Source: Cohnella panacarvi Gsoil 349
GTDB taxonomy: Bacteria > Bacillota > Bacilli > Paenibacillales > Paenibacillaceae
Direction of reading: 5' to 3'
DNA: 64,000 bases
NCBI RefSeq assembly: GCF_000515335.1
Contig: NZ_KI911563.1
Coordinates: 649,576-713,575, forward strand
The notes under the pieces are model-generated. The model ran no database searches. It was not told where the DNA came from and worked only from the letters and a program-made list of their open reading frames with translations. Of this stretch, positions 41,180 to 49,207 are shown piece by piece (positions within the stretch are counted from its first letter, which is position 1; every line of letters starts with the position of its first letter). The position numbers and the translations under genes are program-made.

Positions 41180-41908
41180 TTACGTAATGCTAAGCTTCTC
41201 CGCAGCCGTCAGCCTTCTGCCCTTCACCTGCAGCACGATACGGCCGTCTTGCATGCCCCAGATTTCATCCGCGAATTTCTCTGCAAGCTCTAACCGGTGC
41301 AGCGCGGCGACGATCGTCGTTCCTTTCTCCGCGCAAAGCTTCTTGAGCGTGCGCATCATCTCTTCCGAGGAGTGCGGATCGAGTCCGGACACCGGCTCGT
41401 CGGTCAGCACCAACTGCGCGCCATGGACGAGCGATCTGGCGATCGCGATCCGCTGGCGTTCTCCTCCGCTCATCTTATCCACCTTCTGTTTCGCGAGATC
41501 GATCAGTCCTACCGCTTCCAGCATCTCCATGCCGCCCATGTAATCGTCGCTTCTGACGGAACCGATCATCCTGCGCCATAGCGGCGTCTGTCCGGCTACG
41601 CCGATCAGAACGTTCTTGAGCGCGCTCTTATTCTCCAGCAACAGAGGCTTCTGCTCGATATAAGCGACGTTCCTGCGAAATTTCATCCGCGCCAGCCATC
41701 CTGCTTTCATCAAATCCTTGCCGTCAACTTTGTATTCGCCGGCCGTCCAATGCTCCCGCAGCGCAAGCGCCTTGAGCAGCGCCGATTTGCCGCTGCCGCT
41801 CGCGCCTACGACTGCTATAAAAGTAGCTGGTTCCAGACGGGCGCTGATTTGATTCAGAATCGTTTTGCCCTCGGGAATTTTACGTGTTAAGCCTGAAATG
41901 ACGATCAT
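41180..41908 (-). CDS. ABC transporter ATPase, PhnC-like
   Basis: A 242-residue ABC ATP-binding subunit. Walker A 'GASGSGKSALLKAL', signature 'MSGGERQRIAIARSL', Walker B 'LVLTDEPVSGLDPH' and the H-loop His in 'IVAALHRLELA' are intact. The closest type by memory is PhnC (phosphonate import). No permease or binding protein gene is adjacent, so its partner is unknown, and a role as a stand-alone ATPase is possible. The start at 41908 has GGAG ten bases upstream; the longer frame to 41971 was rejected. Divergent from a gene with two LexA boxes. Confidence 0.88.
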   Translation of the reverse strand: MIVISGLTRKIPEGKTILNQISARLEPATFIAVVGASGSGKSALLKALALREHWTAGEYKVDGKDLMKAGWLARMKFRRNVAYIEQKPLLLENKSALKNVLIGVAGQTPLWRRMIGSVRSDDYMGGMEMLEAVGLIDLAKQKVDKMSGGERQRIAIARSLVHGAQLVLTDEPVSGLDPHSSEEMMRTLKKLCAEKGTTIVAALHRLELAEKFADEIWGMQDGRIVLQVKGRRLTAAEKLSIT

Positions 41909-41972
41909 GAACGCCGTGCTCCTTCTGTCCAATATAAATCTAGTGTATTGCATTACAGAAAAGCTTTCCATA

Positions 41973-41986
41973 CGAACAAATGTTTG
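41973..41986. promoter_or_regulatory. LexA (SOS) box 1
   Basis: CGAACAAATGTTTG matches the Bacillus LexA/DinR consensus CGAACRNRYGTTYC at 12 of the 13 specified bases (only the last differs). It sits immediately before an extended -10 (TGCTATAAT, TATAAT at 41988-41993), so binding would shut that promoter. Confidence 0.75.
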
Positions 41987-42000
41987 CTATAATAAGGATA

Positions 42001-42014
42001 GGAACATACGTTCC
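42001..42014. promoter_or_regulatory. LexA (SOS) box 2
   Basis: GGAACATACGTTCC matches the same consensus except for the first base. It lies seven bases after the -10 box, near the transcription start, 30 bases before the ATG of the 76-aa gene. Two boxes flanking one -10 suggest tight SOS control. Confidence 0.75.
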
Positions 42015-42043
42015 GGCATATCCTAATAAAGGTGGGATGACGG

Positions 42044-42274
42044 ATGGTGAATTGCGAACATCTCCGTTACGTGGAATCTCCGAGAGGAACACGGCCGTCC
42101 ATAGACTTGACCTTCAAATTTTTCGACGACGGCAAGCTCGTCATCATCGATAACGACACCGGTAACACAATGAACCCCCGCGAGTTAAGCGGGGGCAGTT
42201 ACGACTTCTATGTTCGCCAGCGTCTTAGCCGCATCAAGCGCAACTTAACGGAGAAGATCGCTAAGTACGCTTAG
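42044..42274 (+). CDS. Small protein under probable SOS control
   Basis: A 76-residue soluble protein with GGTGGG seven bases before its ATG. The N-terminal half looks like a small beta sheet ('SIDLTFKFFDDGKLVIIDNDTG'), the C-terminal half a basic helix ('YVRQRLSRIKRNLTEKIAKYA'). There is no LysM motif or membrane segment, so it is not a YneA-type division inhibitor. I do not recognise the family. The two LexA boxes in its promoter point to a DNA-damage role (inference). Confidence 0.78.
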   Translation: MVNCEHLRYVESPRGTRPSIDLTFKFFDDGKLVIIDNDTGNTMNPRELSGGSYDFYVRQRLSRIKRNLTEKIAKYA

Positions 42275-42305
42275 ACATTAACGTCAAGATGGCAGATTCG
42301 CGGGG

Positions 42306-42443
42306 TTATGGTAAATTTTTATTGATTCCGTTCAAGCTGGCCGGATAGCGTGCCATCTTGCTTAACTTGATCGATTGCTCCCGGTCTTTGAACCGCGCGT
42401 TGTTCCTTTGATCGTCGATCGTGGTACTTTTATTTTTAGGCAT
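42306..42443 (-). CDS. Very small hypothetical protein
   Basis: A 45-residue protein with GGAGGTG five bases before its ATG, a strong signal. It is hydrophilic and basic (MPKNKSTTIDDQRNNARFKD...), ends 'ASLNGINKNLP' and has no membrane segment. Composition recalls minor spore proteins, but no family motif is visible. A G/C-rich hairpin (about 42458-42478) lies just before the ribosome site. Convergent with the SOS-box gene. Confidence 0.6.
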   Translation of the reverse strand: MPKNKSTTIDDQRNNARFKDREQSIKLSKMARYPASLNGINKNLP

Positions 42444-42634
42444 ACATTCACCTCCCGCCCTTCGCCTTCGCGAGGGGTTTCTTCATAGCTTTCCTTATTC
42501 CCGTCATTTACAAACCCGTGCCGGAGAGAGATAATGAAATTTAATCCACGTTTCATTCTATCGCCGACCTGGCTTTACTTTCGAAGGTTATATTAAACAG
42601 GCCGGACATCGCAGCAGCGTAAGGAGATTGAGCC

Positions 42635-43369
42635 ATGAGCCAACGCCTCTTATTCGACCTGGACGACACGCTCGTCTACTGCAACAAATACTTTCATTTT
42701 ATTCTCGAGCAATTCGCCGACGAGATGACCACCTGGTTTTCATCCGCGGGCATTAGCCGCGACAGCATTATGAAAAAGCATACCGAAATCGATATTGCGG
42801 GAGTGCACGTGGTCGGCTTCCAAAGCGAGCACTTTCCGCAATCGTTCGTCGATACGTACAGATACTTCTCGCACTTGACGGGGCGAGCCACTTCCGCGAT
42901 GGAAGAAGAGAAGCTTTGGAAGCTGGGGAGCAGCGTGTTCGAGCTAGATGTGGAGCCGTATCCGATGATGGAGGAGACGTTGTTCGCGCTCGCCGATCGC
43001 GGCCACGAGCTGCATCTATACACTGGCGGGGATCACGCCATTCAACGCAGGAAGATCGACAGCTTGAAGCTCGATCGTTTCTTCGAGGATCGAATTTATG
43101 TCCGCATGCACAAAAACACGTCGACATTAGAGCAAATCTTATCCGATGGCGGATTCGATCGCAGTCAGACGTGGATGATCGGCAACTCCGTTCGTACGGA
43201 CGTCCTGCCGGCTTTGAAATGCGGCATTCATGCCGTCTATTTGAAGCAAGACGGAGAATGGAAGTATAATCTCGTTCCGATCGACGCGACGCCCAAAGGC
43301 GCTTTCTTCACGCTGACCGAGTTGCCGCAAGTGCCCCCGACCATTCATAACTACTTGGACGGTAACTAA
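42635..43369 (+). CDS. HAD family hydrolase
   Basis: A 244-residue haloacid dehalogenase-like phosphatase. Motif I 'FDLDDTLV' (nucleophile Asp8), motif II Thr in 'LYTGGD', motif III Lys in 'RRKIDSLKL' and motif IV 'MIGNSVRTDVLPA' are all present. An alpha-helical cap follows motif I. Substrate unknown. AAGGAGA lies eight bases before the ATG. It is convergent with and abuts the next gene (stop codons touching at 43369/43370), leaving no room for a separate terminator. Confidence 0.9.
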   Translation: MSQRLLFDLDDTLVYCNKYFHFILEQFADEMTTWFSSAGISRDSIMKKHTEIDIAGVHVVGFQSEHFPQSFVDTYRYFSHLTGRATSAMEEEKLWKLGSSVFELDVEPYPMMEETLFALADRGHELHLYTGGDHAIQRRKIDSLKLDRFFEDRIYVRMHKNTSTLEQILSDGGFDRSQTWMIGNSVRTDVLPALKCGIHAVYLKQDGEWKYNLVPIDATPKGAFFTLTELPQVPPTIHNYLDGN

Positions 43370-44413
43370 TTACGAGCGCTCCGCCGCGCTCAACTGAGCG
43401 AACAGCGTTCGCACGCCTTTCGCCCATTGATCGTCCTCGGCGTACGTCTTGTTGAACCAATCGAAGGCGTCGGCTCCTTCCGGCCGCTTGGCCGCCAGCT
43501 TCGCAAGCAGCTTGGCCGCGATGTCCGACGAATCCTGAATGCTCGTATTATAATCTTGCCAGCTATGAAAAACGTTAAACGGATTGTTCGCGATCCGTTT
43601 GGCGTTTTTGTTCGTTCTCGGGACAAAGCCTTGCTCTTGGCCCGTAATGGCTAGCATCAGAAGCGGGTGAATGCCATGCTTCTTCGCGCTCGCCACGATC
43701 GCGCCGAAATACGGCTCTTCGGCCAGCAGCGCGTCCCTCTTCTCCAGGAAGCTCTTAACCGCGGGCGCGTTAATGTCCGTATATTGAAGAAATTCCGGCA
43801 AACCGACGTCGCGGACGACGACCTCGACTTGTTGCGGAACAGGCGCCGCGTTAGGCGTCGAACTCGGTTCCCGTGCGGCTTGCTCCCCGCGACCGAGCAC
43901 TCCGATCGTGATCGCACCGACGATTGCAAGCGCTGTCAAAGAGGCTCCTGCCGCTGTAATCAATCGTCGCGAGTGCGTCTGCGATGGTTCCGCGTCAACC
44001 GTCGATTCAACCGGAACAGCCGCGAGGGCAAGTCCTCTGCTTCTCGACAGCCGCGATTCCAACTGCTCTGCGGTCCACCGCCCGGGCACGCGTTCGTTCA
44101 CCCAATGAACGACCGAATCCAAGTGCCGATCCGCTTCGAAATGTCCGTTCGCCTCAAGCTCCGTACATATATCGAGAACATCGTCGGCCTTCACGACTCG
44201 CTGCTCTTTCACCAGACAGCGAGCGATCAGCTCGTTGATTAGCTGATTATTCAGTTCGGCGGGCAGCTCGGGCAGCCTCTGCCTCAGCGTGCGCTTGATC
44301 GCATCCGCCACGATCTCCGCTTGCCGGTTGCCGGGTAAGGGAGCATATTTGGTCCGGACGTATCGCCGAATGACGTTCACGTCGCTCGGCGTTAGCAAAT
44401 CTGCGTTGCTCAA
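43370..44413 (-). CDS. Membrane protein with glucosaminidase/lysozyme-like domain
   Basis: A 347-residue single-pass protein. About 150 N-terminal cytosolic residues of unknown fold precede a membrane helix at about 152-172 ('LITAAGASLTALAIVGAITIGVL'). The C-terminal part (about 245-340), with 'HPLLMLAITGQEQGFVP', 'ANNPFNVFHSWQDYNTSIQDSS', resembles the Glu-containing core of bacterial glucosaminidase-like domains. A cell-wall role is inferred. The start is TTG 44413, preceded by GGAGG at ten bases. Confidence 0.72.
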   Translation of the reverse strand: MSNADLLTPSDVNVIRRYVRTKYAPLPGNRQAEIVADAIKRTLRQRLPELPAELNNQLINELIARCLVKEQRVVKADDVLDICTELEANGHFEADRHLDSVVHWVNERVPGRWTAEQLESRLSRSRGLALAAVPVESTVDAEPSQTHSRRLITAAGASLTALAIVGAITIGVLGRGEQAAREPSSTPNAAPVPQQVEVVVRDVGLPEFLQYTDINAPAVKSFLEKRDALLAEEPYFGAIVASAKKHGIHPLLMLAITGQEQGFVPRTNKNAKRIANNPFNVFHSWQDYNTSIQDSSDIAAKLLAKLAAKRPEGADAFDWFNKTYAEDDQWAKGVRTLFAQLSAAERS

Positions 44414-44490
44414 AGCTCCCCCTCCTCCCCGGCGACATCGCTCTTGATGCCATCAGTGTAACACAGAGGAAAGATTTGGGGTACTGGCGA

Positions 44491-44808
44491 TTAAGCAAGA
44501 ACGGCACCGCGAATGGCAGCTTGTACGTCCGGGCTGCGAACGAACGCTTCGATCTGTTCCTTCTCGCTATCGGTCAACTGATATTCGCTGTCGCAGCCTT
44601 CTTCCATGGCGACGAGCTGAATCGGATGTCCGTTATGGGTACAGACGGCCAGAATCGAGAAATCGATCACGTCGGTCGGCAGCGGCGTCTGCTCGCTCGT
44701 CTCGACTTTGAGCTCAACGTCCACCCACTGCGTATCGCGGCGTTCCGCCGTATATTCGAACTTCGCGAATCGAAGTTCGGTCCATCGTTCATCTCCGTAT
44801 CGAATCAT
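44491..44808 (-). CDS. Conserved hypothetical protein
   Basis: A 105-residue acidic soluble protein, probably mostly beta strands in the first two thirds ('TQWVDVELKVETSEQTPLP', 'DFSILAVCTHNGHPIQLVAMEEG') and helical at the end. No family recognised. GGAGG lies nine bases before the ATG. It is upstream of the membrane protein by 77 bases on the same strand. Confidence 0.7.
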   Translation of the reverse strand: MIRYGDERWTELRFAKFEYTAERRDTQWVDVELKVETSEQTPLPTDVIDFSILAVCTHNGHPIQLVAMEEGCDSEYQLTDSEKEQIEAFVRSPDVQAAIRGAVLA

Positions 44809-44848
44809 CTATAATCCTCCTTCGACTATTGCCCCTTACATCTTAACG

Positions 44849-44890
44849 CAAAAGAGAGGCCGTTCCCAGATGCGCGGGAACAACCTCTCT
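44849..44890 (-). terminator. Terminator of gltD
   Basis: GAGAGG-N2-GTTCCC pairs with GGGAAC-N2-CCTCTC around an 8-base loop, followed by TTTTGCG on the minus strand, 17 bases after the gltD stop. Confidence 0.85.
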
Positions 44891-44906
44891 ATCGATATGC
44901 CGTTCG

Positions 44907-46397
44907 TTAAGGAAGCATCGTGCTTCCCATCAAGAAGCGATCGACTTCGCGAGCGGCCTCGCGGCCTTCATTGATCGCCCATACGATCAAGCTTTGTCCG
45001 CGTCTCATGTCGCCGGCGGCGAACACTTTATCGATGTTCGTGTTGTATTTACCGTAACGAGCTTTAACGTTCGAGCTGCGGTCGGTTTCCAAGCCGAGCT
45101 CGTCGATGATCGTGCGTTCCGGTCCTTCGAAGCCGACGGCTACGAGAACAAGATCCGCAGGCCATACTTTCTCGGTGCCCGGAATTTCTTCGTAAATTTT
45201 GCGTCCCTGCTCGTCCACGTAGCGGCGGATTTGCACGGTATGCAATTCCTTCACGTTACCGTTCTCGTCGCCGACGAACTTCTTCGTCAGCACGGAGAAT
45301 GCGCGAGGATCTTCGCCGTAGAGAGCTTTCGCTTCCTCGTGGGCATAATCCAGCGTATATACGTTAGGATACTCCGGCCAAGGATTGTTGAGCGGGTCGC
45401 GCTCCAGAGGCGACTTGGCGTGCGTGCCGAATTGGGTAACGCTGGCGCAGCCGTGACGAAGGGCGGTAGCGACGCAGTCGGTCCCCGTATCCCCGCCGCC
45501 GATCACGATGACGTGCTTGTCTTTGCCCGAAATATACGTGCCTTCCTGCAGCCCGTTATCGAGATAGCTCTTGATCGTGCTGTTCAAATAGTCCATCGCC
45601 GGGATGATGCCTTTGAGCTGATGTCCATCGACGTTGCCGATCGGACGCGCTTTCGTCGCGCCGCCGCACAGGACGACCGCGTCGTACTGCTCTTGCAGCT
45701 CGCGAGCGGAGATGTCCTTGCCGATCTCGGTATTCGTAACGAACTTGACGCCTTCGGCAGCCAGCAGATCGACGCGACGTTGCACGATGTGTTTCTCAAG
45801 CTTCATCGTCGGTATGCCGTACGTCAGCAATCCGCCGATGCGGTCCGCTCTCTCGAATACGGTGACGGTATGGCCCGCTTTGTTCAATTGCGCTGCGGTC
45901 GCGAGGCCGGCAGGTCCCGAACCGACGACCGCGACTTTCTTGCCGGTCCGGTTCTTAGGAACCTCCGGTACGACCCAGCCTTCCTCGAAAGCGCGGTCGA
46001 TAATCGCTTGCTCGATCGTCTTGATCGTTACGGCATCGCCGATCAGACCGACGGTACAAGAGCCCTCGCACGGGGCCGGACATACTCTCCCCGTAAACTC
46101 GGGGAAGTTGTTCGTCTTGCTCAGGCGCTCGTAAGCTTCCTTCCAAAGACCGCGATAGACGAGGTTGTTCCATTCCGGAATCAGATTGTTGATCGGACAT
46201 CCGGAAGCGTTGCCCGAAAGCTCCATCCCGGTATGGCAATAAGGGGTTCCGCAATCCATGCAGCGCGCGCCTTGCGTTCTAAGCTGCTCGTCGGAGAGCA
46301 TCCGGTGGAACTCCTTCCAGTCCTTGATGCGCTCCAGAGGATCGCGATCGCTCGGAAGTTCCCGTTTATATTCCATGAATCCCGTAGGTGTCGACAT
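44907..46397 (-). CDS. gltD: Glutamate synthase (NADPH) small subunit
   Basis: A 496-residue GltD. N-terminal iron-sulphur cysteines are in 'ARCMDCGTPYCH', 'GCPINNLIPEWN' and 'CPAPCEGSCTVG'; FAD motif 'VGSGPAGLATAAQLNKAGH', NADPH motif 'IGGGDTGTDCVATALRHG'. It passes electrons from NADPH to the large subunit GltB for glutamate formation; gltB is not in the window. The ATG at 46397 was chosen (GGAGG seven bases upstream). Confidence 0.95.
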   Translation of the reverse strand: MSTPTGFMEYKRELPSDRDPLERIKDWKEFHRMLSDEQLRTQGARCMDCGTPYCHTGMELSGNASGCPINNLIPEWNNLVYRGLWKEAYERLSKTNNFPEFTGRVCPAPCEGSCTVGLIGDAVTIKTIEQAIIDRAFEEGWVVPEVPKNRTGKKVAVVGSGPAGLATAAQLNKAGHTVTVFERADRIGGLLTYGIPTMKLEKHIVQRRVDLLAAEGVKFVTNTEIGKDISARELQEQYDAVVLCGGATKARPIGNVDGHQLKGIIPAMDYLNSTIKSYLDNGLQEGTYISGKDKHVIVIGGGDTGTDCVATALRHGCASVTQFGTHAKSPLERDPLNNPWPEYPNVYTLDYAHEEAKALYGEDPRAFSVLTKKFVGDENGNVKELHTVQIRRYVDEQGRKIYEEIPGTEKVWPADLVLVAVGFEGPERTIIDELGLETDRSSNVKARYGKYNTNIDKVFAAGDMRRGQSLIVWAINEGREAAREVDRFLMGSTMLP

Positions 46398-46503
46398 CAC
46401 ATTTCCTCCATCTGCCGTGAGTTACGCGCTAATAATAGATCATCCTATCAAATCGGGTCATATGCAAGAATGGACTTTACGACGATTAATTTGCATCATT
46501 CCG

Positions 46504-46986
46504 CTAGGCGCGCTCGTATACGCAGAACGAATACGGCAGCAGATTCCGCTCATCCTGTACGCCTGGCGTACGAGATACGAGCTTCCATTGCGACCGATCA
46601 TATGGAGGAAAATACGTGTCTCCCGCGAAAGCTTGATCGATCTCCGTCAGCAGCAGCCGATCCGCGACGTCCAGCGTCAGGGCGTAGATTTCCGCTCCTC
46701 CGATGACCATGAGCTCGGAATCGCGGTATTTCGCCAGCGCTTCGTCAACCGACCGCGCCAACTCGCAGCCTTCGGGAGCCTCCTTCATCGTTCTCGACAC
46801 GATAATGTTCGTGCGGTCCCTAAGCGGACGCTTAAGCGATTCGAACGTTTTGCGCCCCATCAGCACCGGCTTGCCTAGCGTGTTGCGAGTGAAAAAAGCC
46901 ATATCCGCAGGCAGTCGCCATATCAATTCATTATTGTTCCCAATAATGCCGTTGGAAGCGACAGCTGCAATAAGCGTTACCGACAT
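46504..46986 (-). CDS. folA: Dihydrofolate reductase
   Basis: A 160-residue DHFR that regenerates tetrahydrofolate. 'IAAVASNGIIGNNNELIWRLPADMAFF' (active-site acid is Asp28-type in 'LPADM'), 'MGRKTFESL', 'VIGGAEIYAL' NADPH loop and 'TEIDQAFAGDTYFP' are diagnostic. It is partner of thymidylate synthase, which consumes methylene-THF. In many relatives folA directly follows thyA; here a four-gene operon lies between them. A promoter TAGGCA-N17-TATGAT is seen at about 47040-47065. Confidence 0.95.
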   Translation of the reverse strand: MSVTLIAAVASNGIIGNNNELIWRLPADMAFFTRNTLGKPVLMGRKTFESLKRPLRDRTNIIVSRTMKEAPEGCELARSVDEALAKYRDSELMVIGGAEIYALTLDVADRLLLTEIDQAFAGDTYFPPYDRSQWKLVSRTPGVQDERNLLPYSFCVYERA

Positions 46987-47095
46987 CGGATACCTCTCAA
47001 GTTCGGAAATAGGTTTAGAAAATCGTTATTCCTTATCATATCACACCTATTTAGGGTTGCCTACCCGAACATTATTGGCCGACCCCTTTCCAATA

Positions 47096-47881
47096 TTAGG
47101 CTTTCTCCGGCTCGTCCGCCTGATCGGACCCGAACATTTTGGGCCCTCTCGGCGATGTCGAAGCGTTGTCCGGTTCCAGCGTGACGCCGATCGCGTCGAA
47201 CGGGTCGGACGTGTCCGCGAGCGACAACGTCATGATGCCGATGCCGGTCGAATCTACTTTGAACGTACCCGCGCTTCTTCTTTCGCCTTTATTCCACAGC
47301 CATACCTGATAGGCTTCGGTGCCTTGCGTTTCCGGGGAATCGAACACATAGACGACGAGTTGCTCCTGTCGGCCGGAATTGACCTTACAAGCAACGCCGT
47401 AAGCGCGCGATCGACCTTCGAACTTGCCTGACTCTTCTACCGCGGTTAGGCGATATAACGTATCGATCGTCGCCGGCATCGGGGCCGCGGATACTTCCGC
47501 GGAACGATTCTCGGCATCCAAGGAGATCGCGCTGAACCAGCCCGCGAAGAACACGAACGCAATGAGCGCCGCGCTCGTCGCGTAAATGCTTATTTTCTTC
47601 AGCATTTGCTTCGGCTTGCGCGAACCGATCAAGGATGACGTATCCGTCTCCATATCCCGCAGCAAAGAACCTAGCACTTCGTCTTTCAAGTCCGCCGGCG
47701 GCTCGATCAAATCCATGTTGCCGGCCTCGCTCTCCCCTATGTCGCGCCATATGCCCGCTTCTTCCCTGCAAGCCGCGCAGGCAGCCATATGCTTCTCGAA
47801 CCGTTTGCGCTCTACGTCGGAGCTGCAGCCTGCTATATAATCGATTAATCCTTCGCAAGGATTCGTATCCGGACTATTCAT
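47096..47881 (-). CDS. Zinc-binding anti-sigma factor (RskA-like)
   Basis: A 261-residue membrane protein. The N-terminal ZAS domain has the HxxxCxxC motif 'EKHMAACAACREEAGIW' (about His31, Cys35, Cys38). One membrane helix at about 96-116 ('IYATSAALIAFVFFAGWFSAI') is followed by an extracytoplasmic RskA-type domain ('YQVWLWNKGERRSAGTFKVDSTG'). It would hold the ECF sigma factor inactive at the membrane until a signal triggers cleavage or release. It follows the sigma gene by three bases and ends the operon. Confidence 0.9.
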   Translation of the reverse strand: MNSPDTNPCEGLIDYIAGCSSDVERKRFEKHMAACAACREEAGIWRDIGESEAGNMDLIEPPADLKDEVLGSLLRDMETDTSSLIGSRKPKQMLKKISIYATSAALIAFVFFAGWFSAISLDAENRSAEVSAAPMPATIDTLYRLTAVEESGKFEGRSRAYGVACKVNSGRQEQLVVYVFDSPETQGTEAYQVWLWNKGERRSAGTFKVDSTGIGIMTLSLADTSDPFDAIGVTLEPDNASTSPRGPKMFGSDQADEPEKA

Positions 47882-47884
47882 GGT

Positions 47885-48451
47885 TCACTGTTCCTCCCTC
47901 AAGCCTTGGAGTTGTCTGCGCAGCGTCTTTAGCGCTTGATGAAGCCTGTTTTTGACCGTTCCCAACGGTTCATGGCCCATTTCCGCAATCTCTTGAAGCG
48001 TGAATCCTTTCCAATAGAGAAGCTCGATAACGCGCTGTTGCGCTTGGCTTAACGCCCGCGATGCTCTTGCGAGTTCCGATTGCGCGGATCTGCGCAACGC
48101 CGCGGCTTCCGGATTGCCCGGCTCATCTTCGCTGTTACTCCCGGTCCATTCGTCGATGGATACCGTCTGCCTGTGACGCCGCTCTCGGCGCATGACATCG
48201 ATGGCGATATTCCTCGTCACGGTGACGAGCCAATTCGAGAACGCGCCTCGGCCCGCGTCGAATTCCGCCCGCGTCGTCCAGAGGCGCGTGAACACGAGCT
48301 GAACGACTTCTCGCGCCAGCGATTCGTCGCCGCAGGCTTTGCGCGCGAACGAGTAGACAAGCCGGACGTATCGATCGTACAGCAGCTCGAGCGCGTCTTT
48401 GCGTTGCTCGCGGATTTGTCTCATCAACTCCGCATCGGACGGTATAGGCAT
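47885..48451 (-). CDS. ECF RNA polymerase sigma factor (SigK/RskA-paired type)
   Basis: A 188-residue group 4 sigma factor. Region 2 'LLYDRYVRLVYSFARKACGDESLAREVVQLVFTRLW' is clear in its DRYV and VFxxLW pattern, region 4 has 'ALSQAQQRVIELLYWKGFTLQEIAEM' and 'PLGTVKNRLHQALKTLR'. It directs transcription of a small regulon, likely including its own operon. ATG 48451 with GGAGAAGG upstream was chosen; an open frame reaches 48529 but would overlap the lipoprotein gene. Paired with the anti-sigma gene that follows. Confidence 0.93.
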   Translation of the reverse strand: MPIPSDAELMRQIREQRKDALELLYDRYVRLVYSFARKACGDESLAREVVQLVFTRLWTTRAEFDAGRGAFSNWLVTVTRNIAIDVMRRERRHRQTVSIDEWTGSNSEDEPGNPEAAALRRSAQSELARASRALSQAQQRVIELLYWKGFTLQEIAEMGHEPLGTVKNRLHQALKTLRRQLQGLREEQ

Positions 48452-48532
48452 ATGCACCTTCTCCTTGTTCCTCTTCTCTCCAGGCAAAAGCGAAACAGGC
48501 GGGCAGGGATTCAGCTCCCCGCCCGCCAACGA

Positions 48533-49207
48533 TTAATCTTCCGTAACTGTGATCGTACCCCTCATATTCGGATGCGGCATGCAATAATACCCGAACGCCC
48601 CTGTCTCGTCGAACGTTACCGTCGCGGACTCCTCTTGGCCTAGCAGAACGGTTTCGAACGAACCGTCATCAGCCACGGCGTTATGCTTCACTTTATCGCG
48701 ATTGACGAACGTGACCGTCTGCCCCTTCTTAATCGTGATTTCCGCGGGGGAGAAGGCGAAGCCCTTGATCTCTACGACGACTTCTTGCGCTTGGTCCGCA
48801 TCGTCATCCTGTGAAGCGGACGGCGTAGCCGTTGCTCCTTCAGAGGCTTCTGCGGATGCGGATGCGGATGCGGATGCCGACGGCTTCGGCGACGCTGGTT
48901 GAACCGGCTTCGGCGATGATGAAGGTTCCGCGGACGGAGTCGATTCGGCTTCCTGTTCCGCCTCGTGCTCCTCTTCATGCGAGGCGCTGGCGGATGCGGA
49001 CGGTTCGGCCGATGGAGAAGCTGCCGGGGAAGCTGACGATTGTTCCGTCGGAGATGCCGAGACGTCGCTGCTTACTGGTGTATCCGAAGCCCTTGCGCTT
49101 GGCGCCGCAGCAGGTTCATTGTCATTGTTGGAACCGCATGCCGCCAGAGCCAGAAGCAACGCTGCGACCAGTATCGCCGCGAATCCCTTGGAGGTCAGTC
49201 GTTTCAT
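48533..49207 (-). CDS. Cupredoxin-domain lipoprotein
   Basis: A 224-residue lipoprotein. The signal peptide ends in the lipobox LAAC (Cys24). Residues ~25-130 are a low-complexity Ser/Ala/Pro/Glu linker that would project the domain through the wall. The C-terminal ~95 residues are a plastocyanin/cupredoxin fold with the type I copper ligands His ('KHNAV'), Cys ('YYC'), His ('MPHP') and Met ('NMRG'). An electron-transfer or copper-binding surface protein. It overlaps the upstream gene by four bases, and its domain is paralogous to that gene's last domain. Confidence 0.92.
   Translation of the reverse strand: MKRLTSKGFAAILVAALLLALAACGSNNDNEPAAAPSARASDTPVSSDVSASPTEQSSASPAASPSAEPSASASASHEEEHEAEQEAESTPSAEPSSSPKPVQPASPKPSASASASASAEASEGATATPSASQDDDADQAQEVVVEIKGFAFSPAEITIKKGQTVTFVNRDKVKHNAVADDGSFETVLLGQEESATVTFDETGAFGYYCMPHPNMRGTITVTED

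Noticed and set aside
42458..42484. Plus-strand terminator for the 76-aa gene
   Set aside because: CCCTTCGC-cttc-GCGAGGGG-TTTCTT is weak and lies beyond a convergent gene; not certain enough to list as a feature.
42362..42556. 64-aa minus-strand open frame
   Set aside because: No ribosome site; overlaps the 45-aa frame that has GGAGGTG correctly spaced.
44994..46706. 570-codon open frame antisense to gltD and folA
   Set aside because: Spans two clearly conserved minus-strand genes; no recognisable domain.
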